From positions 267,090-331,089 of the forward strand of contig CAJNOP010000191.1 in the NCBI GenBank assembly GCA_905250075.1: a stretch of DNA of 64,000 nucleotides. The letters are read 5' to 3'. The notes below the pieces were generated by a model that saw only the letters and a program-made list of their open reading frames with translations, did no database searches and was not told the DNA's origin. This DNA comes from Rotaria sp. Silwood1 (lineage: Eukaryota; Rotifera; Eurotatoria; Philodinida; Philodinidae). This document shows positions 47,543 through 59,221 of the stretch, piece by piece; the stretch's first letter is position 1, and every line of letters begins with the position of its first letter. Made by a program: the position numbers and the translations under genes.

Positions 47543-49340
47543 TTACTAGGAATTGCTTGAAATTCCTAGTAATTCCTACGGATTCCGGTTTTATTCAATT
47601 CCGGAATTCCGTTCCGGATTTGGATCATCATTAGATTCATAAGAGATGATAGAATATTACTAGATATAGCAATTCCGGAATTTCTAGGAATTCCTACCGA
47701 TTCTGGTTTCATTCAATTCCGGAATTCCGTTCCGGAATTGGATCATCATTAGATCGATAAGTGATGATAGAATAATACTAGATATAGCAATTCCGGAATT
47801 CCTAGTAATTCCTACCTTTTCCGGTTTTATCCAATTCCGGAATTCCGCTCCGGAATTGGATCATCATTAGATTCATAAGAGATGTTAGAATAATGCTAGA
47901 TATAGCAATTCCGGAATTCCTAGGAATTGCTTGAAATTCCTAGTAATTCCTACGCATTCCGGTTTTATTCAAGTCCGGAATTCCGTTCCGGATTTGGATC
48001 ATCAGTAGATCGATAAGAGATGATGGAATCATACGAGATACAGCAATTCCGAAATTCCTAGCAATTGCTTGGAATTCCGGAATTCCGTTTCGGAATTGGA
48101 TCATCGTTGGATCGATAAGGGATGATAGAATCATACTAGATATAGCAATTCCGGAATTCCTAGTAATTCCTACCGATTCCGGTTTCATTGAATTCCGGAA
48201 TTCCGTTCCGGGATTGGATCATCATTAGATCGATAAGAGATGATAGAATCAGGTTTAGGACAGTTGCTCGCCGGACAATTGCGCGCGGACGGTTGCTCGC
48301 CGGACATTTGCTCGCCGGACAATTGGTCGCCGGACACTTGCTCGCAAAACTGCTTTGATGTGGACGTATGAATAAACCACGAAAATAATCTTTAAAAAGA
48401 GCGATGCAAAATAAAAATAGGTGAAAGCTGGAAAATTTCCGTATAGGTAACAGACTCTGATGTATTTTAAGCAATTTTCGAAGTCTGTATGATAATTTCG
48501 CATTGGATAATGTAGTCGTTACTTCAAAAACTCGTTTTATTCGCTTGGATGTGCACGATATTTCATATAGGTAAAGATGAGGGTAATTGTGTGGAACTCT
48601 TCTCTTCACCCTTCCTCAACTGTCCACATCACCTTTACTCATAGTCCGTCATGGAGTCAAATTTCGGAATCCAACAAGACCTCCTGTAGACAGGATAGTT
48701 TGGGCGATTCCTCTGTACTATCGATTCAGAGCGTATGTGTCACACACTTTATAACCAAAATACGCACCAAATCGAACCAACTATGGAAGATAAACACTAA
48801 AGTTGATGTACATGGTGGTGAACTTATGACGTTTTTAAAAGACAATCCGATGGAGGAGGCTGCTACTTGATGCCATTGAGTGGCCGTGTGATTCGTGAGC
48901 AACTGTCCGGCGAGCAATTGTCCGGCGAGCAACTGTCCTAGCGAGCAAATGTCCGGCGAGCAACCGTCCACGCGCAACTGTCCGGATCCCGATAGAATCA
49001 TATCAGATATAGCAATTCCGGAATTCCTAGTAATTCCTACTGATTCCGGTTTCATTGAATTCCGGAATTCCATTCCGGGATTGGATCATCATTAGATCGA
49101 TAAGAGATGATAGAATCATACCAGATATAGCAATTCCGGAATTCCTAGGAATTGCTTGAAATTCCTAGTACTTCCTGCCGCTTCCGGTTTCATTCAATTT
49201 CGGAATTCCGTTCCGGAATTGGATCATTGTTAGGTCGATAACAGATGATAGAATAATACTGGATATAGCAATTTCCAGAATTCCTAGTAATTCCTACCGA
49301 TTCCGATTTCATTCGATTCCGGAATTAGACGGAGCTGTGA
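47543..49340. repeat. Satellite array, period about 118 bp (some units 138 bp)
   Basis: At least eight units share AATTCCGGAATTCCTAGTAA, then TTCCGGAATTCCGTTCCGGA, GGATCATCATTAGATCGATA and GATGATAGAATCATAC. Spacing between the 'ggatcatc' marks is mostly 102-118 or 138 bp; the longer units have an extra 20-bp copy of AGGAATTGCTTGAAATTCCT. The array is interrupted at 48252-48990 by another element. With that element removed, the interrupted unit is again 118 bp. Confidence 0.85.
48252..48990. mobile_element. 739-bp element with tandemly repeated inverted ends and 10-bp target duplication
   Basis: GATAGAATCA occurs directly on both sides (48242-48251 and 48991-49000). The ends are inverted: GGTTTAGGACAGTTGCTCG on the left and, complemented, GGGATCCGGACAGTTGCGCG on the right. 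Each terminal region is a short tandem array of about 15 bases (TTGCTCGCCGGACA variants, five to six copies). A 9-10-bp duplication with long GC-rich inverted ends suggests a Mutator-like element, but no transposase is present. The internal frames on both strands (48255-48609 and 48577-48870) show no domain. Confidence 0.75.
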
Positions 49341-49503
49341 GGAGTTGCTTGCATTTTCTGGAATCGATTCCGGAATTCCTAGAAACTTTTAGTATGGATT
49401 CCAGAATTGAATGTTGTGCAGCGTGGATGTGATTCCGGAATCGTTGCAATTGATTCCTGGGGCGGAACTGATTCCGCAATGTGCAACATCGCGGAATAGG
49501 ATG

Positions 49504-50551
49504 ACTGCTCCTAGTAAAACAAATATGTCAATCGATGAAATACATTCGGTCGCTCTACTCTTTGACCAATACTCATGTTGAAGAATAATAGGCTGTTTTT
49601 TGTGGAAAATTTCTGCCATGAAGTGCGTTTGAAAAATTATGAGGTTCTTTCATTCAGTGAATGAAGAGCTTTTGCTTTCATGTTCAAATCCTAAGTGTTG
49701 ACATACTTCATCAATGTTCAAACAGTTTTTGTGGTGCTGCTTCGTCATTAAGTGAGAAACTTCTATAAGAAGTTCTTCACTTGACTGCTTTACTGATTTC
49801 CTAAGAGTGAAATTTGTGTGATCTACTACCACAATTTGCGGCGAAATGTAAACATTGTAAAGGTTATTGTGTGTGACATGGTTGTCAGTAAGACTATTTT
49901 ACATGTGAGAGCTGCTTTGACCAAGGCCATCGATTGCATATCCTGAACAGTGTCAATTAGAGCTGTCCTGATAATTATTTTCTGTTACTTAAAATGCCTT
50001 ATTTCCATGTTCCCTCGTGTTTTGTTGTTTGCAAGCACTCTCAGTTTTTAAGTTTGAGAGCTGCACGAATACGACTACAAATTGAAGTCTGGAAAAATGT
50101 AACCCACCGAAACCTAGAATGTCAGAATGGGTGTGGGTGTAGGAGTGCATGTGAGTATGGTAGTACACCAACAGCCGTTCACACACACATTCACACCCAT
50201 ATCCAACACCGATACCCGCACCCCACTACAAAAGACTACGTGACAAAACAAACTCTACAAATGCTAGGTTTTTTCTCCACTACAATGCAATATATAACAA
50301 TACAAATTCTCAATTTGTAGATTTTTTTCCATCACTACATGAGATCACATGCATAGTGGACAGAAGAATATAAATTCATGACACTACAAATTGTATTTGT
50401 ATTTGTGCATCTCTCTTAAGTTTAACTTTATCACTGGTCTAATAATGTTGGAAATCATATATACATACTTGTTAGATGATATTGAAATATACCAGTTCTG
50501 TTTCGTGTGCTTGCAATCGATTTTGCTCCGTATTTATAATGGACGAAGTTA
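49504..50551. other. Intergenic, with one telomere-like dyad
   Basis: Short frames at 49650-49832 (-) and 49994-50320 (+) lack features. The dyad at 50129-50225 is described separately. Confidence 0.5.
50129..50225. repeat. Telomere-like TGTGGG/CCCACA dyad
   Basis: GGGTGTGGGTGTAGGAGTG is followed by CACACACACATTCACACCCA and CGCACCCC. Confidence 0.6.
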
Positions 50552-50651
50552 NNNNNNNNNNNNNNNNNNNNNNNNNNNNNNNNNNNNNNNNNNNNNNNNN
50601 NNNNNNNNNNNNNNNNNNNNNNNNNNNNNNNNNNNNNNNNNNNNNNNNNNN
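50552..50651. other. Assembly gap, exactly 100 N
   Basis: A run of 100 N, a conventional placeholder length, so the true distance is unknown. Confidence 0.95.
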
Positions 50652-53145
50652 TTTTTTTTGGACAGACATTAGATGGCTACTCGAACGAAGTTCTAATATA
50701 GAAGGGCGCCTCCGTACTCTTTTTCATAAGTTTCATTTTATTGAAAAAATAAGTCATAAAAAAATGCATATTCGAAAAGTTTAGAATCAATACTCCTATC
50801 AATTTCTTTTTTTTTCTTTCGTGACTTATCGGTTAACACTAAAATAATTAATATCACATTTGACGATATTTCATCGAATACGACTCCTTTGTTTGATTTG
50901 TGTTTGTAAAATATAGCTAAATCATTAAATACATATGCACTTACCATCTAAGATGTCAATAGTCGTTTTAGAATTGCATAATGCATCCAATATAAAAAAC
51001 CTATCAATTGTTAATTATCGTTTTCTACGCATTTGTTTCTACCAAATATTGCAGAATTTGAAAAAAAAAGATTTAGAAATACACTTGCCACATTCACACG
51101 ATCTTAGCAAGCTATTTTCTCAATTCGAAATGATGGTCAGATACTGATTTAGATTAAGAGTCATGTGCTGAGTGAAAGAAGAAGAATTAGCCATAGCGCC
51201 TTAGCAAATGAAATGTAATAAATCAGCTGTTTGTACTTGATGCTCTGAGTCGCCCTCATAAATGCATAGTTAAATAGCAGTTCAACAAAGCATATTTGTC
51301 GTCGATATTGAAAGCTACTACATCACGATGTTAATTGCTTGATGAAGTAAATAAAATGAGTGAGAACGAAAAATTAATTCTCAGGATTGAAATTATATAT
51401 ATGTTAGTATATGTTTTTTTTTCTTTGACACCCATTCGTAACAGTTCTTAATAGAATAGGCGTGCGTATATGCTCTATGTTCGTTTGTCTTCTACTTATT
51501 ATTTTTTAAAATACTGATGAAACTGACAAATATTGTTTGTTTTTATTTTCATTATTTTAATACATAATATCTATTGGTTATTTTATATTCTATGGAAGAT
51601 GTTATCATTCTAGAAATAATTTTCTTGATTTAGTACACGATATATTCGGACTACATTTGAAAATAAATTTTATGAAAATTTTTAACAGAAGTATTGAGTT
51701 TATGATAGCTATGTATTGAATCAGAGTCTTTAACCCGACGTTCTGTATTGAAAGTATTTTCTCAGATTAGCTAATTTAGAACCTAAAAGAATCTGGTTTA
51801 CAACTTCTCAAGAGTTCATTAAATATAATAAACTCAGTATTTTCAATAGAGAAAATGATCGTCGCTCACTCAAAAAATGCTATCAACATCGATCAAGAAC
51901 ATATGAAATATGCTCAATAGTCTACAAAAACTTCAAAATATTTATTTTTATTTTGTTTCTTTCTAAGTAGTATTTTTTAATTCTTTGTACAATATTTATT
52001 GCACTGTTACAAAACACTATCTTTTCGTATAACAATTGTCTCTCTTGCTATTTATTCTTTTTTCTTGCTATTTATAATTGCATATGAATGACAGTTTTTC
52101 TTTGTTTTTTTCAATGTTTCTAACAACAGTTTTACCAAGCTGAGGCAAAACGTACAGAACAATGATTGTGACCCTTGACATACGCGTTGTTTCACACTGT
52201 TCTCAAAAAAAGTATATATGTATGTAGCATAATTATTTACCGAATAAAATAATTCTTTGCTTGTAAGATAATTGGATGAATTTCTAATGAAAAGACATGT
52301 GAATGTAACTTATTCTATTAGTTAAGAATATTTCATTTTTTTTTTCTTCTATCTTTCAATTTCTCGCTGATTATACGAAGAAAAAAAAATATAGATTCTT
52401 TTCTCTATTATCACCGGGTCTTTTTTATCAAAAGTTATTGCTTGTTAAAGGAAAAAGTAGGATATTTCTTTGTGCTGTCTTTTTAATATATTATTTAATA
52501 AAACTTCTTTATTTCTTTCTATTCTTTGTTACTAAAACTTTAATCTTTTTCTTTTTTACCGTTTGAGCTCGCCTCTGTTCTTGTTACATTCACTTTATTG
52601 GTTCACTCAATTGATGTTACCGATTGTTGAAAATATTTTAATCATCAAAGTGTAATAGAAATTTCGAATCTAATACAGTTTTCTCGATATGTTAAAAAAT
52701 TTTAGTTAAATATTGTTTTTTTCCAAAATTTTTGCTTCATTAAACTCAATGTCTTACATTTTGAAGAGTGCAAAATAAAACTGCCCTTGAAAAGCTACTG
52801 ATTTACTTCTTGTTATTTTGATTATTTAAGGGTATCTAATGAAATCAGTGTTTATGTTAGTGTTACTTATTAAGAACGTCATTTCAAAATAATCACATGT
52901 TCTAATCTTTTTTTTTTCATATTTCTTCTGTACAAATCAAATATACAATCAATAATTTATGTGACAACCATGTATTACCTTTTTTTTCCTATCTTACTTT
53001 TTATCAGTGATGACATAAATTGTACATATTTTTCTCTTATAAAAAAAAAGAGAAAAAAATATATTGTAGAGCAAGAAAAAAAAGCACTATCATGTTATTT
53101 GCTCACTAGATTTTTAGGTGATCAGTTTTGAATCAAAATTTGATT
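50652..53145. other. AT-rich stretch without a supported gene
   Basis: Poly-T and poly-A rich DNA. A frame at 50935-51147 (+) has no recognisable features. Confidence 0.5.
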
Positions 53146-53505
53146 ATGTCATCGGAATCAACTGGTGTCGTTGGTAAATGGAAAATAATTGATTATTCAC
53201 CACATCCAGAATGTGTCGATTGTGAATTTAAAATAGAGAGTGACGAGGAAAATAAGTATCGTCTTCAGGCATCCGTAATTAATTCAATTAATTGTTGTTT
53301 GGAACATAATCCAGAAAATGATGAATGGAAATCTTCTGGCATCGCATCAACAATGATGGGTGGTTCACAAGAAGACATGGAAAAAGAACAGTTCGTAAGT
53401 GATTTAATCACTAATATTCAATGTTTGAAAGTTGAAGATGAACAACATTTAATTATTCAAACAAAAAATTGTGAACAAGCTCGATTCGAACGTGTTGCAG
53501 TTTAA
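53146..53505 (+). CDS. META/HslJ-like domain protein, small and single-exon
   Basis: The frame from ATG 53146 gives 119 residues: GKWKIIDYSPHPECVDCEF at the start, then RLQASVINSINCCLE, WKSSGIASTMMGGSQEDMEK, FVSDLITNIQCLKVEDEQHL and IIQTKNCEQARFERVAV. The order (opening 'GxW' strand, 'ASTMM' turn followed by a helix with Met-Glu, then 'v.gd.L.l.t..g...rFer') fits META/HslJ domains, known from bacterial HslJ and trypanosomatid META proteins. The biochemical role of the domain is poorly known. No signal peptide is seen, so it is probably cytosolic. Codons before the ATG are open (TTG at 53128), but the ATG gives the natural start of the domain. AATAAA near 53651 could serve as poly(A) signal. 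An upstream 5'UTR splice is possible (TTTTTAG at about 53117). Confidence 0.6.
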   Translation: MSSESTGVVGKWKIIDYSPHPECVDCEFKIESDEENKYRLQASVINSINCCLEHNPENDEWKSSGIASTMMGGSQEDMEKEQFVSDLITNIQCLKVEDEQHLIIQTKNCEQARFERVAV

Positions 53506-56500
53506 GCATCATAGCCAGTTACACAAAATATATCTTATTAATTAAGTGACAATACTAACAAATAATTTATTTATCATATAGAAAACATACTTGTAGTATT
53601 CGAATAGTGTTTTTTTTTGTCATGCTTAATTCATCAATTTATTGAACCTTAATAAATATTTACATCTATAGGAGAACAATAAAATATATTTAGAGAAACG
53701 ATAATCAAAACTATGTTTATTTTGCCCTATTGTATGAGTGTCTTTATAATATTGCATGTCGAAATATTATTTAATATATAAAAGTAAATATATCTCATCT
53801 TAATTACGTACAAAATTATTTAATCTAGATCGCATTGCTTTAACATGAATATGTCAATAAATCGAGCAATGTTTTATCAAGGAATTGTCGAAATTAAATT
53901 CATAATACTTTTGGTGCTTTTTCATGTTTTCTACTTTTTTTTTTTTATGTTAATAATTTAATATTATTTTGGAAAATTAAACTTAAACTTTTGAATTATT
54001 TAAATATTTTTCAAACTTTTGTATTTCATATTTAATAACAATAAGAGTCTTAAAGACATTTTTATTATGCAAACATAACATTTGGCTCTACTACAATTGA
54101 ACATAGGAACAACTTGGTGTTATGACAATTAATTGCAGTACTGAAAAATAAAATCGACTAAAAAAAAATATCTTAGCCGTATGGAGAAATAACCTAGAGG
54201 AACTCAGAAAATAATTAATAATCTGTATGAGAATAAGAAACATTAGATATGAGTATAAATAGGAATGTTTAGGGAACTCTTCTAATTGAGTATAAAGTCT
54301 TATACGTAAGTAAATAGTATTCACTTTAAAAATTTTCTGTAATCCTCTACAATTGTTCCTTGTTTTTGAACTTCTAACTGTTGCAATGTTCGCAATTCGC
54401 CAATGAATAGAATTTTCGTTTTTATGTAACATTTCAATAAATTCAAAATGTGAATGATAACATTTGATTATCGTTTACTAGCAAGATTATCTACGAACAT
54501 GTCTATAAATTGAAGTTGATGAGAAAGAAAATAGGAATCATGCGTCTGTCAAACGTGCGACTAATTCTAGTTTATAACTATTTGTTGTAGTAATCATTTA
54601 TCACTATCTCATACGATTTATAACCAAGAATTTCTTCTCCAATTAGATTATTCTTTATCAATTGAATTGAAAGTAGTACTTCAGCTTTATTGAATACTTT
54701 TGTAGATTGATGACTAAATCTTTACAATAAATCTATTCATTTCAGAATTGGATGAAAAGAGAAAAAATACAAAGGTTTTTTCATCTGTTTTTTTTTCTGT
54801 AATTTCACAATTAGAAAAAACATTCAAAAATACTTTTGTATTTTGAAGATTTTTAATATGTTTTTGAGTAGTTAAACAACATTATTTTCATCCAATTTAA
54901 GTGAAGGTATAATCGGATGTACTATATAAACTTATCACCGACTTCTAGTCAATGTAATCTACAAACATTCAACTGATATAAATTGAGATGAATTTTGTAA
55001 ACTGGATTATCAAAAGGTAGACAAACTAAACTATGCAACTAATTTATTCGATTTCTCAAGAGAATATTTACGGTTTTGGGCTAGATAAAATCACAAAAGT
55101 ATCTAACACCTAAATTTCCTATGGTGTGATGGTGAAGAGTTAACAATGACATTTGATGATCTAATAAAACAGAACAACAAATTTTGCATGTTATTACAAT
55201 CGACTAATGAAAATGCGCAAATATCTATTATAATAAAAGATCATTGAAGTAGGTACGGGTGTGCTTTAGTGCAGATACAGCAAAGATCAATATCCACACC
55301 CTAAACTGACCGACTCCGACAATTTTTAGCATGTTTGAAAAGGCATTTATAAAATAAAATAATAATCTGTTGGCTCAATATGAAAAATAATTTTTTAAAT
55401 CTTTCAAAAAGTTCCTCACTACTCTTACACAAAGATAAACACAACATTTATTTAAAAGAAAGTGCAAAGTTCTGGTGACGATCTGTTGTTTTCGACTCGT
55501 TTGATATACTTTCAAGAAGATTAAAATAAACAACGATGTTCACCAAAAATTTTGATGCATAAATTCCGTGTAAAGTAATTTTATTGGCTTTTGAAACATG
55601 ATTTCACTATTCTTGAACCAAAACTAAGACGAATTTTCTCAGCATACAGAATTTTGGTCCTAATTAATTACTTTCCACTAGTCCGAAACAAAGAGCGTCA
55701 CAGAATGAAGGCGAAAATAATAGTTTTTTAATCAAATTATTTGATGCTCAATCCATTTTGATCGAGTGAAATTGGTATTAAAAAAAAAATATTTTTTAAT
55801 AGATTTAACTTTATTACTGGATTAACACTAATTGATAATTCCAATCAATTTTTTTTTCTCGTGCATACTTTAAGAAGTTTCCATATCAAAAGACTCTTTC
55901 TTGCTCAAAAAAACTCAATCAGTTTAGGCACGTGGCAAAATAAATTTAACTAAGTGCATTCCATGAAAAGTTGCTTTTCAATCTGAAGGCGAGGCTATAT
56001 GCGACTGTATTAGAAAATAGTCGATTTTAGTCTAACACAGACGACAAAATAAAAAAAATCATTTTGTATTCGAGGGTGGCCCACAGAAAAATTTCAAAGG
56101 CATCATAGACTGTAATGGGTTTCCTAAATTTCTTTTTTCGGGAAGTTCTATGGATTTCTTTAGGCTTAGCAAGAAAAACCTGGTTTTTGGAATCAAAGAC
56201 AGCTGTTTTATAATTAAAATTACTTTGTTCCTGTTAAAATATTTTTATCTAGTAAAAAACTAGTTGCTGAAAACGTCTACTAATGAAAAGAAGTTAGATT
56301 TTTCTGCTTTACAAACAAATTTTATTTGATTTTAATCGATTATTTAAAAAAAAATGAATTGTAACTGATGATTAGAAATCATTTTGAATTGATTAAAGTT
56401 TGTTTAACCATTAAAATAGATTAAAATTCAATGAAATCTATCTTTAATATTGAAAAACTTGATTAAAATTAATTTAAAATAATACCATTTCAATCAAACT

Positions 56501-56601
56501 TTTCATTCAAAAATAATCGATTTTAGTCTGGCTTTGAGACGTTTTTTTGCATGAGAAATTGAGTCTCAGAAGATTTTTTTTTTTAAATTCTTGATTTTAT
56601 A
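53506..56601. other. AT-rich stretch without a supported gene
   Basis: A telomere-like dyad lies at 55257-55301. A lone GGGTGGCCCA at about 56086 resembles the mariner end at 57166 and may be a relic end. The frame at 54091-54432 (-) has no domain. Confidence 0.5.
55257..55301. repeat. Telomere-like dyad
   Basis: GGGTGTG is followed 30 bases later by CCACACCC. Confidence 0.4.
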
Positions 56602-57166
56602 CAGGATGGCTCAAAAGTAACATGACAAATAATTTTTTCGATTTTTTGTTTTGAACATAGTAAGTTAGATCTCATATTTATACCACATATACTACTAGGT
56701 GACATAATTCAAAGATGCAGCATACGATCAGTATTTAAGTGAAGTAATTTATTGAAAAGCGTACAAATATTGAGCGGCCAAAAGTAAGAAAACAAACTCT
56801 GAGTTCTAACAAAACGTTTATTAAAACAATAGAACTAGAAAATGACACACACAATAATATGTATTTGTGAAGTGTCTTTAATAGCGAAGCTTTTCATGAA
56901 AATCACTCAATGTGTCCACTCTCTAAATCTTTGCAAAGTTGCAATCGCTCAGGTATTGATTGACAAGCTCGTCAACATAATTTCATTGATAAACTTTCGT
57001 ATTATTTATATAGTTTTTGATCAGTTCCAACAGCTAGATATTGATCATATGCTGCATCTTTGAATTATGTCACCTAGTATATATAGTATAAATATGAGAT
57101 CTAACTTACTATGTTCAAAAAAAAAATCGAAAAAATTATTTGTCATGTTACTTTTGGGCCACCCTG
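56602..57166 (-). mobile_element. Mariner-type deletion derivative with about 130-bp inverted ends and transposase tail
   Basis: The left end CAGGATGGCTCAAAAGTAAC and the complemented right end CAGGGTGGCCCAAAAGTAAC are followed by near-identical sequence for about 130 bases. On the minus strand inside the element (about 57000-56905) the text ESLSMKLC*RACQSIPERLQ, then LCKDLESGHIE and a stop, reads as the C-terminus of a mariner-family transposase with one internal TGA. The rest of the enzyme is missing, so the copy is non-autonomous. TA precedes the left end; the right flank is TC, so the target duplication is degraded. Confidence 0.7.
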
Positions 57167-57874
57167 TCGATGAATGTTAGCAAAATTCTAGCCAAAAATA
57201 GAAGATCACTTTTGAAAGAGTGATATGAATTTTCGTAAAAGAATGCCATTATTTTTTTATTTCACCGGAATGGGATAAGCATTTAATTTTCTTTTGACAT
57301 TTTAGTTTATACGTTGAATTATCAATTAATATCGTATTTTCAAAACATCATATCTATCAAAGATTGATCTAATGTTACATTTCCCATTTGTCGTAGTAAG
57401 AAGTTCAGAAAACAGTTTATCATCTGTATTGTAATTTAAAAATAGTTAAAAATTGAATAATTTAATTAAAATAGTAATATTTTAATTATTGTTTTGAAAC
57501 AGAAAAGATCTATTAAAATTAGATGTATTTTTTCGAATTTTTACAAAAGTGCTACTTTTTAATTACATACCAAATTTGAAAGTAATCAAATACTTTTTAT
57601 GAAGGTTTTGAATTTTGTAATTGATATAATTAACTTAGAAGTTCTGTTCTGAGAGCAAATTACAATGAAATAAAAATTCTTGCTTAAATCAATGGCCATC
57701 AAAGAATTGTTTTATGACAGTTTTTGATTTGAAATGAAAAACATCATAGATTTTCTTTAAATGAATCTATGAATACTCTATTGAAATATATCATTTGATA
57801 AAGCACTCTTTGAGTTTTTTTTTATAACTTCATATAATATTTTATTTTATATGATTAAAAATTTTTTTTTTAAA
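57167..57874. other. AT-rich intergenic DNA
   Basis: Nothing supportable seen. Confidence 0.5.
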
Positions 57875-58530
57875 TTATTTTCGCTGTGTTACTTCGTAAA
57901 ATCTATAACTCATATTATCAACCACATTTTCAATATCTGCTTCTTTTCCTTCATGTAGTTTATTTCGTGTATGAACAATAATAAATACAAAAATGCCAAT
58001 AAATACAAGCATATTGATATATGTAAGAATAATCATAGCTAAAGCAGCACGCATAATTGTCGGTTCACAATAATTGTATACTGATTTATTATTAAATTCA
58101 ACACCTTTTGAATAGGATACATAAACTCGAATTTGTTTGATAGTAAAGAAAATAATTGTAAGTGCACCAAAAATAAAACTAATAAAACCTTAATAGTATT
58201 TCAAATTCATATTTATTTTGTTTATTAAAAATAAAAATAAAAATACTTACCAATAAGAATTTTCGACGTTGTTTCAGATACATCACTTTGATATTTTCTT
58301 ATTGAAGAATTCATGTTTAAAAAACCATATGCTGCACTTAAAAAAAAAACTGCAAATATACCACAAATAACCATAAGTGATGGTAAATCAGGTGCTACTT
58401 GACATGTTTGCTTAGAATTATTTCCATTTTGAGCCATATATTTAAATCCAATGAAAAATTCAACCATAGGAATAATATAAGTTATTATAACACATACAGT
58501 TAGAAACAAATATATTACTATCGTAGTCAT
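57875..58530 (-). CDS. Four-helix membrane protein, two exons, unknown family
   Basis: Exon 1 is 58251-58530 and exon 2 is 57875-58188, separated by a 62-bp intron with GTAAGT donor and ATTAAG acceptor. The join (ILI-GFISFIFG) falls inside a helix and keeps phase, giving 197 residues. Hydrophobic segments lie at about 4-28 (TIVIYLFLTVCVIITYIIP), 52-70 (LMVICGIFAVFFLSAAYGF), 90-112 (ILIGFISFIFGALTIIFF) and 142-167 (AMIILTYINMLVFIGIFVF). A cysteine-bearing loop lies between helices 1 and 2 (KQTCQV) and a second between 3 and 4 (YNYCEP), and the tail is charged. This layout recalls tetraspan proteins generally, but no tetraspanin CCG motif is present and I cannot name the family. Frame and splice sites are intact. 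Confidence 0.75.
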
Positions 58531-59221
58531 CTTTATTTTGTAACCCTTGTGAAATCTTAATTTTCACTTCGAACGTATTTCAATAACACTATGTATGTCT
58601 TACCTCTGATGAATAATATAATGACTATATATATATAGGATGATAACATTGGGAAAATTCATTGAATAATATGAAAAAAAGATCAACAGAAGTAAAGATA
58701 AAAATCCCAGATATATGTATGACAACAATGGGAATTTTAATGAAGCATGACTAATATGTATGTATATATATATAAACATATAGATAAAGATAGAAAAATC
58801 CTTATGACTGCATATAAGCAAGATGCGAGTCATAAACCACGCTTGACTTCACTTACAACTATTCAAGTGACAAGAGTAAGAGAAATAGAAAAAAATCAAA
58901 TAAAAAACAAAGACATATGTATAGCAAAGAAAGCGTATACTTACAAAAGCAATTGATATTTGTAAGACATATACATAGTTTGTGAGAGATAACTAATGAA
59001 TATAAATGAGAAGATAAAAATCAAAAAATTTAATTTTTATCTCATATTCATCTTGTTTTTCTCGATGTTTTATTGATATTGATAGTTATGATAATGAAAC
59101 ACATGCATATCCAAAGAAAAGATGAGTATGGGCGTGTCGTAACATATTAAACATATGACGCATATGTAATGATTCAAGCAGCATTAATAAATTTTCATAT
59201 TAACTGTTCATCTTTATTACT
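58531..59221. other. Intergenic, AT-rich
   Basis: Contains ATATAT runs and short frames on both strands without features. Confidence 0.5.

Larger units (their letters stand above)
46806..49503. mobile_element. 2.7-kb nested satellite element bounded by about 50-bp terminal inverted repeats
   Basis: The left end reads CATCCTATTCCGCGATGTTC and the complemented right end reads CATCCTATTCCGCGATGTTG. Both continue as CACATTGC, GGAATCAGTTCCGCCCC with few mismatches over about 50 bp. Everything between is made of 'aattccggaattcc'-rich repeats, a telomere-like core and one later insertion. No target duplication is obvious at the outer ends. The repeat text is absent from the rest of the window, so the block moved or was amplified as a unit. 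Confidence 0.6.

Noticed and set aside
46761..49095. Frames rich in Asn/Ser/Pro in the 'aattccgg' region
   Set aside because: They repeat with the satellite period and have no coding logic.
50391..50784. Frames crossing the 100-N gap
   Set aside because: They are created by translating N and have no support on either side.
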